Assembly: GCA_965247055.1 (NCBI GenBank)
Contig: CBDFGE010000006.1
Span: forward strand, 558,001-622,000
Reading direction: 5' to 3'
Length of the DNA: 64,000 nucleotides
Source: CBDFGE01 sp965247055
Lineage (GTDB): Bacteria > Chloroflexota > Dehalococcoidia > Lucifugimonadales > JAGWBF01
Shown: piece by piece, positions 42,054 to 51,923 of the stretch
Layout: every line of letters begins with the position of its first letter
Position numbering within the stretch: position 1 is the first letter of the stretch
The notes under the pieces: model-generated
What the model was told of the DNA's origin: nothing
Databases searched by the model: none
What the model saw: only the letters and a program-made list of their open reading frames with translations
Made by a program: the position numbers and the translations under genes

Positions 42054-43934
42054 ATGTCGGTAGTCGATGACATAAAGGGCCGGCTGGATATACTGGACGT
42101 GGTGTCCAGATATGTCCAGCTGCAGCGTTCGGGCAGGAGCTACAAGGCGATCTGCCCTTTCCACACGGAGAAAACCCCTTCATTCCATGTCTTCCCCGAG
42201 AGGCAGACGTGGCGCTGCTTCGGCGCCTGCGCCGATGGGGGAGACGCGTTCTCCTTCGTCATGCGCGTGGAAAACTTGGACTTCAGCGAAGCCATGAGGT
42301 CGTTGGCACGGCAGGTAGGGGTAGATGTCGCGGAGGCGGGGCGCGGCAAAGGCAGGCAGGAGTTCCTTTACGGGATAAACGAGGACGCAGAGGAGTTCTT
42401 CCGCCGGTTTCTGGCGTCGGATAGGCGGGGGTCACGCGCCAGGGCGTATCTACAGAAGCGGCGGCTGTCGGAGCAGACCATCGAGAAGTTCCGGTTGGGA
42501 CTGAGTCCGCCGGACGGCGAATCTCTACGGGACTACCTGACATCTAAAGGTTATAAGGTGGAGGGTCTGGCCCTGGCGGGGGTTGTGACCCAGGTCCAGG
42601 GTACGGGCTACCGTGACCTGTTCCGGGGGCGCCTCATCTTTCCCATCAGGGAAGCCGACGGCCAGTTGGTGGGATTCGGGGGCAGGACGCTGGACGACAG
42701 TCAGCCCAAGTACCTGAACTCTCCGAGGAGCCCGATATTCGACAAAAGTCACATCCTGTATGCCCTGCACCTGGCGAAAGACGCTATCAAGGACCGCGGC
42801 GTCGTAATCGTAGAGGGCTACATGGATGCCATCATGGCCCACCAGCACGGCTTCTCCAACGTGGTCGCCTCCATGGGTACGGCCCTCACCCGCGAGCAGA
42901 CGTCCCTCGCGCGCAAGGTGGTGGGAAGGCCCAGCCCGTCCCAGTCCCGGGAGGTTGTCCTTGCCCTCGACCCTGATGCGGCGGGGCAGGAGGCCACCCT
43001 TAGAAGCCTTGAGTCCTCGTGGAACGTGTTTCAGACAACGGAGGTGGGCCGTTCCGGTAGAGCTACCCTATACCAGCGTCCGGAGGCCTTGTCCCTCAAG
43101 ATTGCCGCCTTGCCCCAGGGCAAGGACCCCGACGAGATAATATCGGAGAGCCCCGACGAGTGGTCAAGGCTGGTCGAGGAGGCGGTACCCCTTATGGACT
43201 ACCTTTTCGCCGTCCTCTCGTCACGCCTGGACATGAGCATCCCCGAGGGGAAGGCCCGGCTGGCCGAGCTCCTGTTTCCCCTGATCGCCGCAACCCCCGA
43301 CCCCTTCCAGCAGGACCACTATTTCCAGCGGCTTGCGTCCCACCTGGGGATGAGCGCGGCGACCCTACAGGCCAGCCTCGGGCGGCCCCGGCCCTACAAC
43401 AAAGGGAGGCCGTCCCGCTCCGCTAGGGGAGACCGGGAGCGTTCGGCGCAGCCTGCCCAGCAGGCCGGAGCAGGCCCCTTCGCCAGGCTGGACCACGACC
43501 CGCTGGAGGAGCATTTCCTGGCTCTCATGCTTGGCAATCCTGACATTGATCTGGTAGAGGCCTTTCGGGAGGATGGAGGCGGCAACTCGCCGGGGGGGGG
43601 TATCCGTATGGAGTATTTCCGGCGTGTGGAGAACCGGGAGGTATTTACAAACTGGATGAAATGCTCCACACTGGAGTCGCTGAGGGAAAGGCTGGATGGG
43701 GAGGTACGGGAGCATCTGGACCAGTTGCTGGCCAGGCCGATACCTCCGGGAGACCGTTCACAGCGGCAGGCGGAGCTACGATATTGCGTTCGCCGCCTTG
43801 AGGAACGTTACCTTCGGGAGCTGAACAAGGAAGAAGAGGCGCGGCTTTCCCAGGCTAGTCCGGAGGAGCGGGTGGAGCAAGAGGCTAGGTTAATTCAACT
43901 CAACGAGAGATTAAATCTAATCTTCAGACAATAG
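42054..43934 (+). CDS. dnaG: DNA primase
   Basis: The 626-residue primase has the N-terminal zinc-binding domain (C34, H37, C55, C59), the catalytic core, and a TOPRIM domain with VVIVEGYMDAIMAHQHGF near residue 250 and ALDPDAAGQEATL. It has a loop between GTALTREQTSLARKVV and the DxD motif that is longer than in E. coli DnaG. The C-terminal third, which binds DnaB, is poorly conserved as usual. ATG 42054. rpoD follows after 51 bp, the classic macromolecular synthesis order. Confidence 0.95.
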   Translation: MSVVDDIKGRLDILDVVSRYVQLQRSGRSYKAICPFHTEKTPSFHVFPERQTWRCFGACADGGDAFSFVMRVENLDFSEAMRSLARQVGVDVAEAGRGKGRQEFLYGINEDAEEFFRRFLASDRRGSRARAYLQKRRLSEQTIEKFRLGLSPPDGESLRDYLTSKGYKVEGLALAGVVTQVQGTGYRDLFRGRLIFPIREADGQLVGFGGRTLDDSQPKYLNSPRSPIFDKSHILYALHLAKDAIKDRGVVIVEGYMDAIMAHQHGFSNVVASMGTALTREQTSLARKVVGRPSPSQSREVVLALDPDAAGQEATLRSLESSWNVFQTTEVGRSGRATLYQRPEALSLKIAALPQGKDPDEIISESPDEWSRLVEEAVPLMDYLFAVLSSRLDMSIPEGKARLAELLFPLIAATPDPFQQDHYFQRLASHLGMSAATLQASLGRPRPYNKGRPSRSARGDRERSAQPAQQAGAGPFARLDHDPLEEHFLALMLGNPDIDLVEAFREDGGGNSPGGGIRMEYFRRVENREVFTNWMKCSTLESLRERLDGEVREHLDQLLARPIPPGDRSQRQAELRYCVRRLEERYLRELNKEEEARLSQASPEERVEQEARLIQLNERLNLIFRQ

Positions 43935-43985
43935 GGCCGAATTCTATCGGTCAGCGTATCCAAGTTTCTGGCAGGTGAGATCGAA

Positions 43986-45539
<1,554 letters not shown>

Positions 45540-45634
45540 GTGGGCCCACGGCCTCTACCCGGAGCGCCTGAGGGTGTCGGAAGGGCCGGCGCCGTTGCCC
45601 CCTATGAATCCCATAAACATGTGTATCCGCAACC

Positions 45635-45664
45635 TTGAACATTCTTGATACACGGTGATATACT
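45635..45664 (+). promoter_or_regulatory. Promoter for the 70-residue zinc-ribbon gene
   Basis: TTGAAC at 45635-45640, an 18-bp spacer and TATACT at 45659-45664, 27 bp before the GTG start. Confidence 0.6.
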
Positions 45665-45691
45665 TCGGCCCATCTTGGCCGGGAGGTTTTT

Positions 45692-45904
45692 GTGGAAGAC
45701 TGGGCAATTCCGAAGTGCCACAAGTGTGAGGTAGGCCAGCTGGTCCCTCTATCTGACTATGGAAGTCAGGGTGCTGCGGTACACTATAAAGCGTGGGTAT
45801 GTACCAATCCAGACTGCGGCTTTAACATCAAGATCAGGAACGGCGATATATACCTGAACGAACCCATAAGCAGTGGAGCAATGCACTCCCCTCGGGTGCG
45901 CTAA
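45692..45904 (+). CDS. Small zinc-ribbon protein, unknown function
   Basis: The 70-residue protein has CHKC near residue 9 and CTNPDC near 37, a complete four-Cys ribbon, then FNIKIRNGDIYL. GTG 45692 follows GGGAGG. Stand-alone ribbons of this size often bind RNA polymerase or nucleic acid, but no function can be given. A broken relative lies at 35606-35815. It sits just after rpoD with its own promoter. Confidence 0.7.
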   Translation: MEDWAIPKCHKCEVGQLVPLSDYGSQGAAVHYKAWVCTNPDCGFNIKIRNGDIYLNEPISSGAMHSPRVR

Positions 45905-46059
45905 CCCCCCAGAGGTTTGCCCGAGGATACTGGTCCCGCTGTGCACTCTCCCGACTCTGGGTGATGAGGTTCTGGGCGGCAGGAGGCGAGGGTAGCAGCA
46001 AACTTCGCTAGAACTTCCTCAGGCTAGTCTCCGTCCTATTCCTTGCGAAGTGAGGCGAC

Positions 46060-47097
46060 ATGGAAGTAGGATACGACTATTTGCTGTTGCGCTCGCGGCT
46101 GCAGCAGAGGTTCGTCCGTGCTTCGGGGTTCTTCCTCGTCATCACAGGTACGGTGCTCTTGGGCGCCGCCATCGCGTACTACATCTATGCCCACCAGGCC
46201 CGGTCGGGCCTGGACTGGCTAAACTATAGTATCTCCCAGCAGGGGCCGCTCAGCGTCGAGACCGACGCCAATGCTGCCGCACTTGCATCGGGGTCCCAGC
46301 TAGAGCCGTCCGCGAGTTCGTCCCTTCCTCCAACCTCCCTTGACTCGGACGTGGCTCCGGGCGCGTCCAACCTGGCGACCACTCTGGAACCCGTCCATGA
46401 GGCCCCTCCAGTGCTAGTATCCAGGCTGGACTCGGTGGGCACGGCGCTCCCGCTCCCACCGGCTGCGGACACAGCGCCTTTGGTGTCCCCTTCGGCCATT
46501 GAAGCCCAGCAGCTTTTCCCGGGCAACGCCATCAAGGCTGCTTACTGGAGCGATCCCCTCCGATATGAGCCCGACTCCTACATAGTCTCGACCCTGATCA
46601 AGAGCTTCAGGCCCATCGGCCCGAATGACGTGGCCGCTGTAGGTACCCTCCCCGCTCCCACCCGGATCATCTTGCCCTCCGTGGGTGTGGACTCGGAGGT
46701 GACCGGCCTGAGGGTGCTGGACCTGGGAGACAGCCGGGCCTACGAGACGCCCAAGCATGTGGTGGGGTACATCCCCGAGGCGGCCAGCCCGGGCGAGAAT
46801 GGCAGCGCCTGGTTCTTCGGCCACCTGGAGAGCCCCATAGCAGGGGAAGGGAACGTGTTCTACAACCTTCCCAAGATCCCAGACCAGCTGAGAGATGGGC
46901 AGGACGTATATGCCGTAGTGGAGAACGAGACGGCATCCTACCTCTATCGCATAACGGAGACCCGGGTGGTCCACCAGGACGACATGAAACTCTACGATAC
47001 GGGTGGTCCCACGATTCACCTGGTGTCGTGCGTGCCCAGGTTCGTCTACGACCACCGCCTGATAGTCACAGGAGAGCTGGTTGGGGTGAAGAGATAA
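46060..47097 (+). CDS. Sortase (class D/E-like)
   Basis: The 345-residue protein has one membrane segment at about residues 22-45, a Ser/Pro/Ala-rich spacer of roughly 130 residues and a C-terminal sortase domain. The catalytic His is in WFFGHLESP near 255, Cys in HLVSCVP near 323 and Arg in YDHRLIVTGEL near 333. Sortases cut cell-wall sorting signals and join surface proteins to the envelope; no LPxTG-type substrate is visible in the window. The long spacer is unusual. ATG 46060. Confidence 0.85.
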   Translation: MEVGYDYLLLRSRLQQRFVRASGFFLVITGTVLLGAAIAYYIYAHQARSGLDWLNYSISQQGPLSVETDANAAALASGSQLEPSASSSLPPTSLDSDVAPGASNLATTLEPVHEAPPVLVSRLDSVGTALPLPPAADTAPLVSPSAIEAQQLFPGNAIKAAYWSDPLRYEPDSYIVSTLIKSFRPIGPNDVAAVGTLPAPTRIILPSVGVDSEVTGLRVLDLGDSRAYETPKHVVGYIPEAASPGENGSAWFFGHLESPIAGEGNVFYNLPKIPDQLRDGQDVYAVVENETASYLYRITETRVVHQDDMKLYDTGGPTIHLVSCVPRFVYDHRLIVTGELVGVKR

Positions 47098-47310
47098 CCT
47101 CCAGCTCTCTTCCCTTCTCTTCCTTTCTTGTCCTTTCTCTTCCTTGAGCCAGGGCCCACAACGGTCCGATCCGGACGTTTCCACCCCTGGTCCCCGGTAT
47201 AGATCCTTCCGGCAACGGCGGCATCATAATACATGCTGCACTCGAGGCGTCCTCACTGTAAACACTCTCTATGGTATATTTAGGTTAAGGGTGTCGGGTC
47301 GGTAGCCGAG

Positions 47311-48555
47311 ATGCAGGAGGTAGGTTCGGAGTTGGGTAAGTCACGGGTCAAAACCGCCGCCGTTTTTGGAATCGCAATCGTGGCCCTGGCCATCTCGATC
47401 GGTAGCCTGACCCTGGAGTTCGATCGCCGGGCTCAAGATGGCCGTACGGCTTCTCCCAGTGGGGCCATCTTGCCCTCGGACGCCCCTGAGCAGTTCGACC
47501 GGCTCTACGAGGTCTGGAGCAGGCTCAAAAGAGACCATATCGACGGGAACGCTTTGGACCCGGGTGAGCTGAGCGATGGGGCGATCAAGGGGATGCTCGA
47601 AACGCTAGACGACCCCCACGCATCCTATCTGAATGCTGATCAATACTCGCTGGAGTCGCAGGACTTCGAGGGATTCTTCGAGGGCATAGGCGCCGAGGTG
47701 ACCATGCGGGATGGCGAATTTACCATCGTCGCGCCCATCCCAGATACTCCCGCGGAGAAGGCGGGGATCCGTCCCGGCGATGTCGTGCTTGAGATAAACG
47801 GGGAGAGCACCAAAGGTATCTCCCTCCTGGAGGGCGTGAGCAAAATCCGGGGGCCCAGGGGCGAGGCAGTGGAGCTGCTCGTTCGGCACAGATCCGAGGG
47901 CGAGCCGGAACGTCTGACCATTATACGAGATGTCGTGAAACTGGAAAGCGTGAAACTGAGGATGCTGGCTGGGCGTATAGCACACCTGAGAATCACCAGC
48001 TTCACACAGACCTCCGAGAGAGAGATGGAGGACGCTCTGAGGAAGACCAGTGAGCTGGGTGCCGTGGGGATTATCCTGGACGTAAGGAACAATCCCGGGG
48101 GCCTGCTGGAGCCGGTGGTTAACGTGACCAGCCAGTTCGTCGATGACGGCCTCGTGCTCTACGAGGTGGACGGCCGGGGACAACGCAGGGACTGGAAGGT
48201 GAGAGAGGGGGGCCTGGCGAAAGACATACCCCTGGTACTCTTGGTCAACGAGTTTAGCGCCAGCGGCAGCGAGGTACTTGCGGGGGCCATAATGGACGGC
48301 CAACGGGGCACCGTCATCGGGGTCAAGACCTTCGGGAAAGGTAGCGTCAACATCCTGAGAAAGCTGAGCGACGGCTCGGGAATCTATTTCACCGTAGCCC
48401 GGTGGTTCACCCCGAACGGCACCCTCATCGAGGGGGAAGGGCTGGAGCCAAATATCGTCGTCACCCAGCCCGAGGATGGGTCCGAAGACCTTCAGCTGGA
48501 CAAAGCGGTCGAGGTACTGGAAAGTAAAGTAAGAGCCCTTGAAGAAGCGAACTGA
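47311..48555 (+). CDS. Carboxyl-terminal processing peptidase CtpA (S41 family)
   Basis: The 414-residue protein has an N-terminal membrane anchor (residues about 16-33), an S41 N-terminal domain and a PDZ domain (FFEGIGAEVTMRDGEFTIVAPIPDTPAEKAGIRPGD near 120). The protease core has catalytic Ser in FSASGSEVLAGA near 317 and Lys in VKTFGKGSV near 342. It degrades or trims proteins outside the membrane. ATG 47311; the ribosome site is weak. The end overlaps the smpB start by 17 bp. Confidence 0.92.
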   Translation: MQEVGSELGKSRVKTAAVFGIAIVALAISIGSLTLEFDRRAQDGRTASPSGAILPSDAPEQFDRLYEVWSRLKRDHIDGNALDPGELSDGAIKGMLETLDDPHASYLNADQYSLESQDFEGFFEGIGAEVTMRDGEFTIVAPIPDTPAEKAGIRPGDVVLEINGESTKGISLLEGVSKIRGPRGEAVELLVRHRSEGEPERLTIIRDVVKLESVKLRMLAGRIAHLRITSFTQTSEREMEDALRKTSELGAVGIILDVRNNPGGLLEPVVNVTSQFVDDGLVLYEVDGRGQRRDWKVREGGLAKDIPLVLLVNEFSASGSEVLAGAIMDGQRGTVIGVKTFGKGSVNILRKLSDGSGIYFTVARWFTPNGTLIEGEGLEPNIVVTQPEDGSEDLQLDKAVEVLESKVRALEEAN

Positions 48556-49006
48556 CAATCACGGGACCATAGCGGTCAACAGAAAGGCATATTACGACTA
48601 CGAGATCCTTGAGCGGTATGAGGCGGGGCTGGCGCTCAAGGGCACCGAGATAAAGTCGATAAGGGCGGGCCAGATCAATATTCGGGAGGCCTACGCCAAG
48701 CCCCAGGACGGGGAGCTGTGGCTACTGAATGCCCACATCGCTCCCTACGACACAGGGGGCCTCAACAACCATGACCCTATCAGGCCCCGGAAGCTCCTGC
48801 TCCACGGCGAGGAGCTTGCCGAGATCATCGGAAGTGTCTCTCGGAAAGGGCTGACCGTCATCGCTCTGAGAGTTTACATAAAGAGGCACGTGGCCAAGGT
48901 GGAGTTGGGGCTTGGCCGGGGCAAAAGGCAATACGATAAGCGCAGGACGATCATTGACCGGGATAGGGACCGGGAAGCACGCCGGGCGGTCAGGCGCGAG
49001 GTGTGA
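48539..49006 (+). CDS. smpB: SsrA-binding protein SmpB
   Basis: The 155-residue tmRNA-binding protein has NRKAYYDYEILERYEAGLALKGTEIKSIRAG at the start, NAHIAPYD in the middle and KVELGLGRGKRQYDKRRTI at the end, with a basic tail. It delivers tmRNA to stalled ribosomes. TTG 48539, inside the end of ctpA, is the only start giving the full N-terminus. No tmRNA was recognised next to it, although a structured RNA candidate follows. Confidence 0.94.
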   Translation: MKKRTDNHGTIAVNRKAYYDYEILERYEAGLALKGTEIKSIRAGQINIREAYAKPQDGELWLLNAHIAPYDTGGLNNHDPIRPRKLLLHGEELAEIIGSVSRKGLTVIALRVYIKRHVAKVELGLGRGKRQYDKRRTIIDRDRDREARRAVRREV

Positions 49007-49036
49007 ACCGTCGCCGCGAAAGTCGCGGGGGTGCCC

Positions 49037-49066
49037 TTGACATCGAGTCTGCCTGCACGATAGAAT
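49037..49066 (+). promoter_or_regulatory. Near-consensus promoter directly after smpB
   Basis: TTGACA at 49037-49042, an 18-bp spacer and TAGAAT at 49061-49066. Expected start near 49074. It drives the leader ORF and the structured region, not a known gene. Confidence 0.85.
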
Positions 49067-49073
49067 AATTGCG

Positions 49074-49300
49074 CCGCTTGTGCGGTAATCTAAAAAGGCG
49101 TACAGCCGGGAGGTGATATATGAAAGAATATTTAACTAAGCGGGGCGATGGTAGGCATCTGTCTGGACCCGAATAGGGTCGGCTGTCTCTAAAGCTAAGT
49201 AACAGTGGTTGGTCGGGCCCAGGCGAGTGCCTACCATCGCCCCGGGGCCCCGAGGCTCCGAATCAAAGAGGATCTTATCATGGGCCCTGACCAACCCCAA
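49074..49300 (+). ncRNA. Candidate pseudoknotted structured RNA after smpB
   Basis: Two long inverted repeats interlock. Stem 1 pairs CGGGGCGATGGTAGGCA (49141-49157) with its perfect 17-base complement at 49228-49244. Stem 2 pairs GGTTGGTCGGGCCC (49207-49220, inside the stem-1 loop) with 49282-49296 outside it, 14 pairs with one bulged T. That is an H-type pseudoknot or two mutually exclusive folds. A third small hairpin, GACCC-GAATA-GGGTC, lies at 49166-49180. It matches no RNA family I can name (not tmRNA, SRP RNA or RNase P). The 3' end is unknown; 49300 is only the end of visible structure. Confidence 0.6.
49120..49176 (+). CDS. 18-codon leader ORF inside the structured RNA
   Basis: ATG 49120 follows GGGAGGTGATAT, nine bases of which match the full anti-Shine-Dalgarno complement. 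The peptide is MKEYLTKRGDGRHLSGPE. Codons 8-13 form the 5' arm of stem 1, and the TAG stop (49174-49176) lies in the small hairpin. A translating ribosome would therefore open stem 1. This is the arrangement of an attenuator or translation-sensing leader, but no regulated gene starts close behind it. Confidence 0.55.
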   Translation: MKEYLTKRGDGRHLSGPE

Positions 49301-49456
49301 AGTTTACGATGGCGTCCCCTTCACCCTCACACTCCACATATCCCAAAGGCCACACCTCGGACGTAGACCGCGCTTGATCTCACGGCATAGCGCAGGCGAC
49401 CTCTGCTCCGGCTTCCACTGAGCGGCTTACGTTGTTTGCTATGGGCAGGGTACCGT

Positions 49457-49485
49457 TTGAAAACGCGGGTATCCTCTGATACCAT
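49457..49485 (+). promoter_or_regulatory. Possible promoter of the dockerin gene
   Basis: TTGAAA at 49457-49462, a 17-bp spacer and TACCAT at 49480-49485. GGTATC-CTCT-GATACC (49468-49483), a small inverted repeat, overlaps the -10 box and could be an operator. Confidence 0.5.
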
Positions 49486-49751
49486 CATGTGAAGTATGAG
49501 CCGCGGTAGAGGAGCGGACAGGCGTGAAAATTGGCGTCTACACGTTGTCGGTAATTATTGCCGCCGGCACGACAGCCGGGGTACTGGCAGGGACAGTCCT
49601 GGCTGGTAGTGCCACTGACACTCATCGCATCATGGATGGCCCGAGGCCGGGTCTGGTAGCAGAGTTCGGCTCCCCAAGCGCTCTCGACCAGCCTGCTCGT
49701 TTAAGCTCCCAGGTCTCCCGTCAGGTGAGGGGTATGCTGAAACTGAGGCTC

Positions 49752-49755
49752 CTAG
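49752..49755 (+). repeat. CTAG target duplication of the IS5-type element (partner at 51124-51127)
   Basis: CTAG lies immediately outside both ends of the element. Removing the IS and one CTAG restores the dockerin frame, which confirms the borders. Confidence 0.9.
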
Positions 49756-51123
49756 CAGGCTGCTGAAGAAAGGGTTCTATGGTCGCGAAACGACCTGGTA
49801 ATAGCTCATATCGTTGCTCGATGAGTGCTTTGGGAAGGTCTGAAGCCACTTTCCTGGGTTGCAGGAGTTCCCTTTTCGCCCCTGTCAGGGCGTTGAGGGC
49901 AGACTCCGTCCTTGGGAAGTCATGCTGCCTGCAGGACGGGAGCCTCCTGTAGCTGGGTCATGAGCAGCTTGGCCATCCGCACCAGGTTATACGCAGTGGC
50001 CACCAGGTAGCCTGCTAGTCCCGTCTTGTCCACCCCTCGATACCTGGTCTTCCGAAACCCACCGACCGTCTTCATCCACCCGAAGATCTCCTCCACCCGC
50101 TTTCGTATTCGCTGGCTCACCCGGTAGCCCGGATGCCGGGTTGTCCGCCCGTCGATGGCGCTGCGCCGGCCACTGGTGTTCTGGGCCACGTGAGGCGTGA
50201 CCCTTCGGTTGCGCATCGCTTCCACACAATCCCGCGTGTCGTAGTTCTTGTCCCCACCCAGGGTCCTGGGGTGGAAGCCCCGCTCCTTCGCCCCCTCCAG
50301 GAGCTTCGGGACCGCATCTCGCTCCGCCGTCCCGCTCGCCTCGCTCACCTGGAAGTCCGTCAGCAGCCCGTTCCGGTTCTCCATCAGGGCGTGGGCCATG
50401 AACACCAGCTTGGCTTCCTTCCCTTTGCCTTTCCGAAACAATCGGGCTTCCGGGTCCGTGGTGCTTTGGTGGGTCTTATTGCGCCGTTTCTCCCCGTGAA
50501 AGTCCACCGACGGGTTGCCGGGGTCCCCGTCGTCCGAGGCCGGCTCTCCCCCTTTGGACTTGAAGCTTTTCAGACTGGCCGCCGCCTCAATCAGCGTCCC
50601 GTCCACGGTGAAGTGCTCGTCCGAGAGTAAGCCGTGCCGGTCGGCCCCCACCAGGACCGTGGCAAACAGCTGTTGCCCCACTGCGTGCTCCAGCAGCCGC
50701 TGCCGGTTCTTGGTGAACACCGTCGGGTCAAAGCTGGACTCCAGGAGGGTCATATCCAGGAACCAACGATACAGCATGTTGTAGTCCAACTCCTCGCAGA
50801 ACGCCCGCTCGCTGCGCACAGAAAACAGGGCGATGAGCAGCGAGGCCTTGAGTAGGCGCTCCGGTGGGATGGAGGGCCGCCCTACCTCGGCATACATCCG
50901 GTCAAACTCGGAGGACAGCTCCCGGAGGGCCTCATCCGCCAGCGCCTTGATAGTCCGCAAGGGATGGTCCGGCGGCACCCGCCCGTCCATATCCACGAAG
51001 GTCAACATGGGGACCTGGGGCTCCTGGCATCCGCGCATTGGGGCACCTCCAAAGATGGTCTGCCCCTATTTTATCCCAGAAGAGCCTCGGATACACCGTG
51101 AACAAGAGTTTTTCCGCAGCCTG
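49756..51123 (-). mobile_element. IS5-type insertion sequence, 1368 bp
   Basis: The left end is CAGGCTGCTGAAGAAAG and the right end, read inward, CAGGCTGCGGAAAAACT: an imperfect terminal repeat with eight perfect outer bases. One transposase gene lies on the minus strand. The element is flanked by CTAG duplications and lies in the dockerin gene. Confidence 0.92.
49920..51038 (-). CDS. IS5-family (DUF772-type) DDE transposase
   Basis: The 372-residue transposase has an N-terminal DUF772 domain (VPPDHPLRTIKALADEAL; GRPSIPPERLLKASLLIALFSVRSERAFCEELDYNMLYRWF) and a DDE catalytic core. Probable acidic residues are D146 in FTVDGTLIEA, D263 in GGDKNYDT and E317 in VEEIFGWMK. ATG 51038 follows GGAGGTG. 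The frame is intact. Confidence 0.93.
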   Translation of the reverse strand: MRGCQEPQVPMLTFVDMDGRVPPDHPLRTIKALADEALRELSSEFDRMYAEVGRPSIPPERLLKASLLIALFSVRSERAFCEELDYNMLYRWFLDMTLLESSFDPTVFTKNRQRLLEHAVGQQLFATVLVGADRHGLLSDEHFTVDGTLIEAAASLKSFKSKGGEPASDDGDPGNPSVDFHGEKRRNKTHQSTTDPEARLFRKGKGKEAKLVFMAHALMENRNGLLTDFQVSEASGTAERDAVPKLLEGAKERGFHPRTLGGDKNYDTRDCVEAMRNRRVTPHVAQNTSGRRSAIDGRTTRHPGYRVSQRIRKRVEEIFGWMKTVGGFRKTRYRGVDKTGLAGYLVATAYNLVRMAKLLMTQLQEAPVLQAA

Positions 51124-51299
51124 CTAGGGGACGTGAATGGCGACGGGTATGTGGGCTTCGATGACTTGCTCCTGGTGGCTGGCGCCCTGGGCACCGTGCC
51201 TCTCGCCGCCGAGGCCCGGGTCTTGGACTGGAACCTGGACGGTCAGTTGGACGTCCGAGACCTTGCAATCGTGGCTTCCCGGTTGGGGAGCCGTCTGGG

Positions 51300-51923
51300 T
51301 TGAGCTTCACGCTTAACGTTGGGCATGCGCCCACAGGGGCGTTGACCAGGAAACGGACCATCGCCCTTGGGACGGGTATCGCGGTATTCGTGGTCGCCTT
51401 CGGCGTCGCCCTTGCCGGTAGCCGTCAATTCACCCACCAGGTGAGCCTGCCCAAACCCGGGAGCCTGGAATTCGTGGCCGCAGCGGCCATATCGGGGGAC
51501 AACATCATGCTGTGGGACTCCGCGGACCGGACTACCAGGCAGCCCCTGGTTGAGGTGCGTTTCACAGCATGGCATACTGTAGACCCCGTGCGAGCGCTTG
51601 AGGCCGTGAGCCTCCCGACGGTATGGATCGATAATGTGTCTCCCCACGACGAAAGGTGGGACCTGTGGCCCGTGGACCCCTGTCGCGAGGCTGTGGCCGG
51701 CGGCCAACGCATCGGCCGGCTGGACGCAAAGATATGGGACGAGGTAGGGCAATTCGTCGGCTGGGCGTGTGGGGACAACTGGCACGCGGACCACACTCTG
51801 GAGCCCGGCGAGGTCTGGAAGATGGAGCTATATCTGCAGGAGATCGAGCAGGGGTTGGACCCAGCCGAAACGTACAGTTTTCCCGTGCTGTTTGGAGCCG
51901 TAGCCAGCGAACACACGCCCTGA
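51300..51923 (+). CDS. Secreted or membrane-anchored protein of unknown function
   Basis: The 207-residue protein starts at TTG 51300, overlapping the dockerin stop as TTGA, so translation was probably coupled to the dockerin gene. A hydrophobic segment at about residues 21-38 (TIALGTGIAVFVVAFGVALAG) is a signal or anchor. The extracytoplasmic part has two Cys (PVDPCREAV and WACGDNWH), which could form a disulfide, and no recognisable domain. The two genes were likely one unit, a dockerin protein and a partner. With the IS upstream this gene may now lack its promoter. Confidence 0.6.
   Translation: MSFTLNVGHAPTGALTRKRTIALGTGIAVFVVAFGVALAGSRQFTHQVSLPKPGSLEFVAAAAISGDNIMLWDSADRTTRQPLVEVRFTAWHTVDPVRALEAVSLPTVWIDNVSPHDERWDLWPVDPCREAVAGGQRIGRLDAKIWDEVGQFVGWACGDNWHADHTLEPGEVWKMELYLQEIEQGLDPAETYSFPVLFGAVASEHTP

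Larger units (their letters stand above)
49524..51303 (+). pseudogene. Secreted type I dockerin-domain protein, split by an IS5-type element
   Basis: GTG 49524 after GAGGAGCGG starts a signal peptide (MKIGVYTLSVIIAAG..., to about residue 30). The frame is cut at 49755. Joining 49524-49755 to 51128-51303 gives 136 codons in one frame, encoding 135 residues. The second half is a complete dockerin pair: GDVNGDGYVGFDDLLLVAGALG and LDWNLDGQLDVRDLAIVASRLGS, two calcium loops with the D-x-N-x-D-G pattern. Dockerins bind cohesins on partner proteins. The stop overlaps the next gene (TTGA). In its present state no full protein can be made. Confidence 0.85.

Noticed and set aside
49007..49430. tmRNA (ssrA) next to smpB
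   Set aside because: No tRNA-like T-arm (GGTTCGA), no 3' CCA after a GGGGC-pairing acceptor strand and no tag ending in Ala-Ala were found; the visible pairs are a different architecture.
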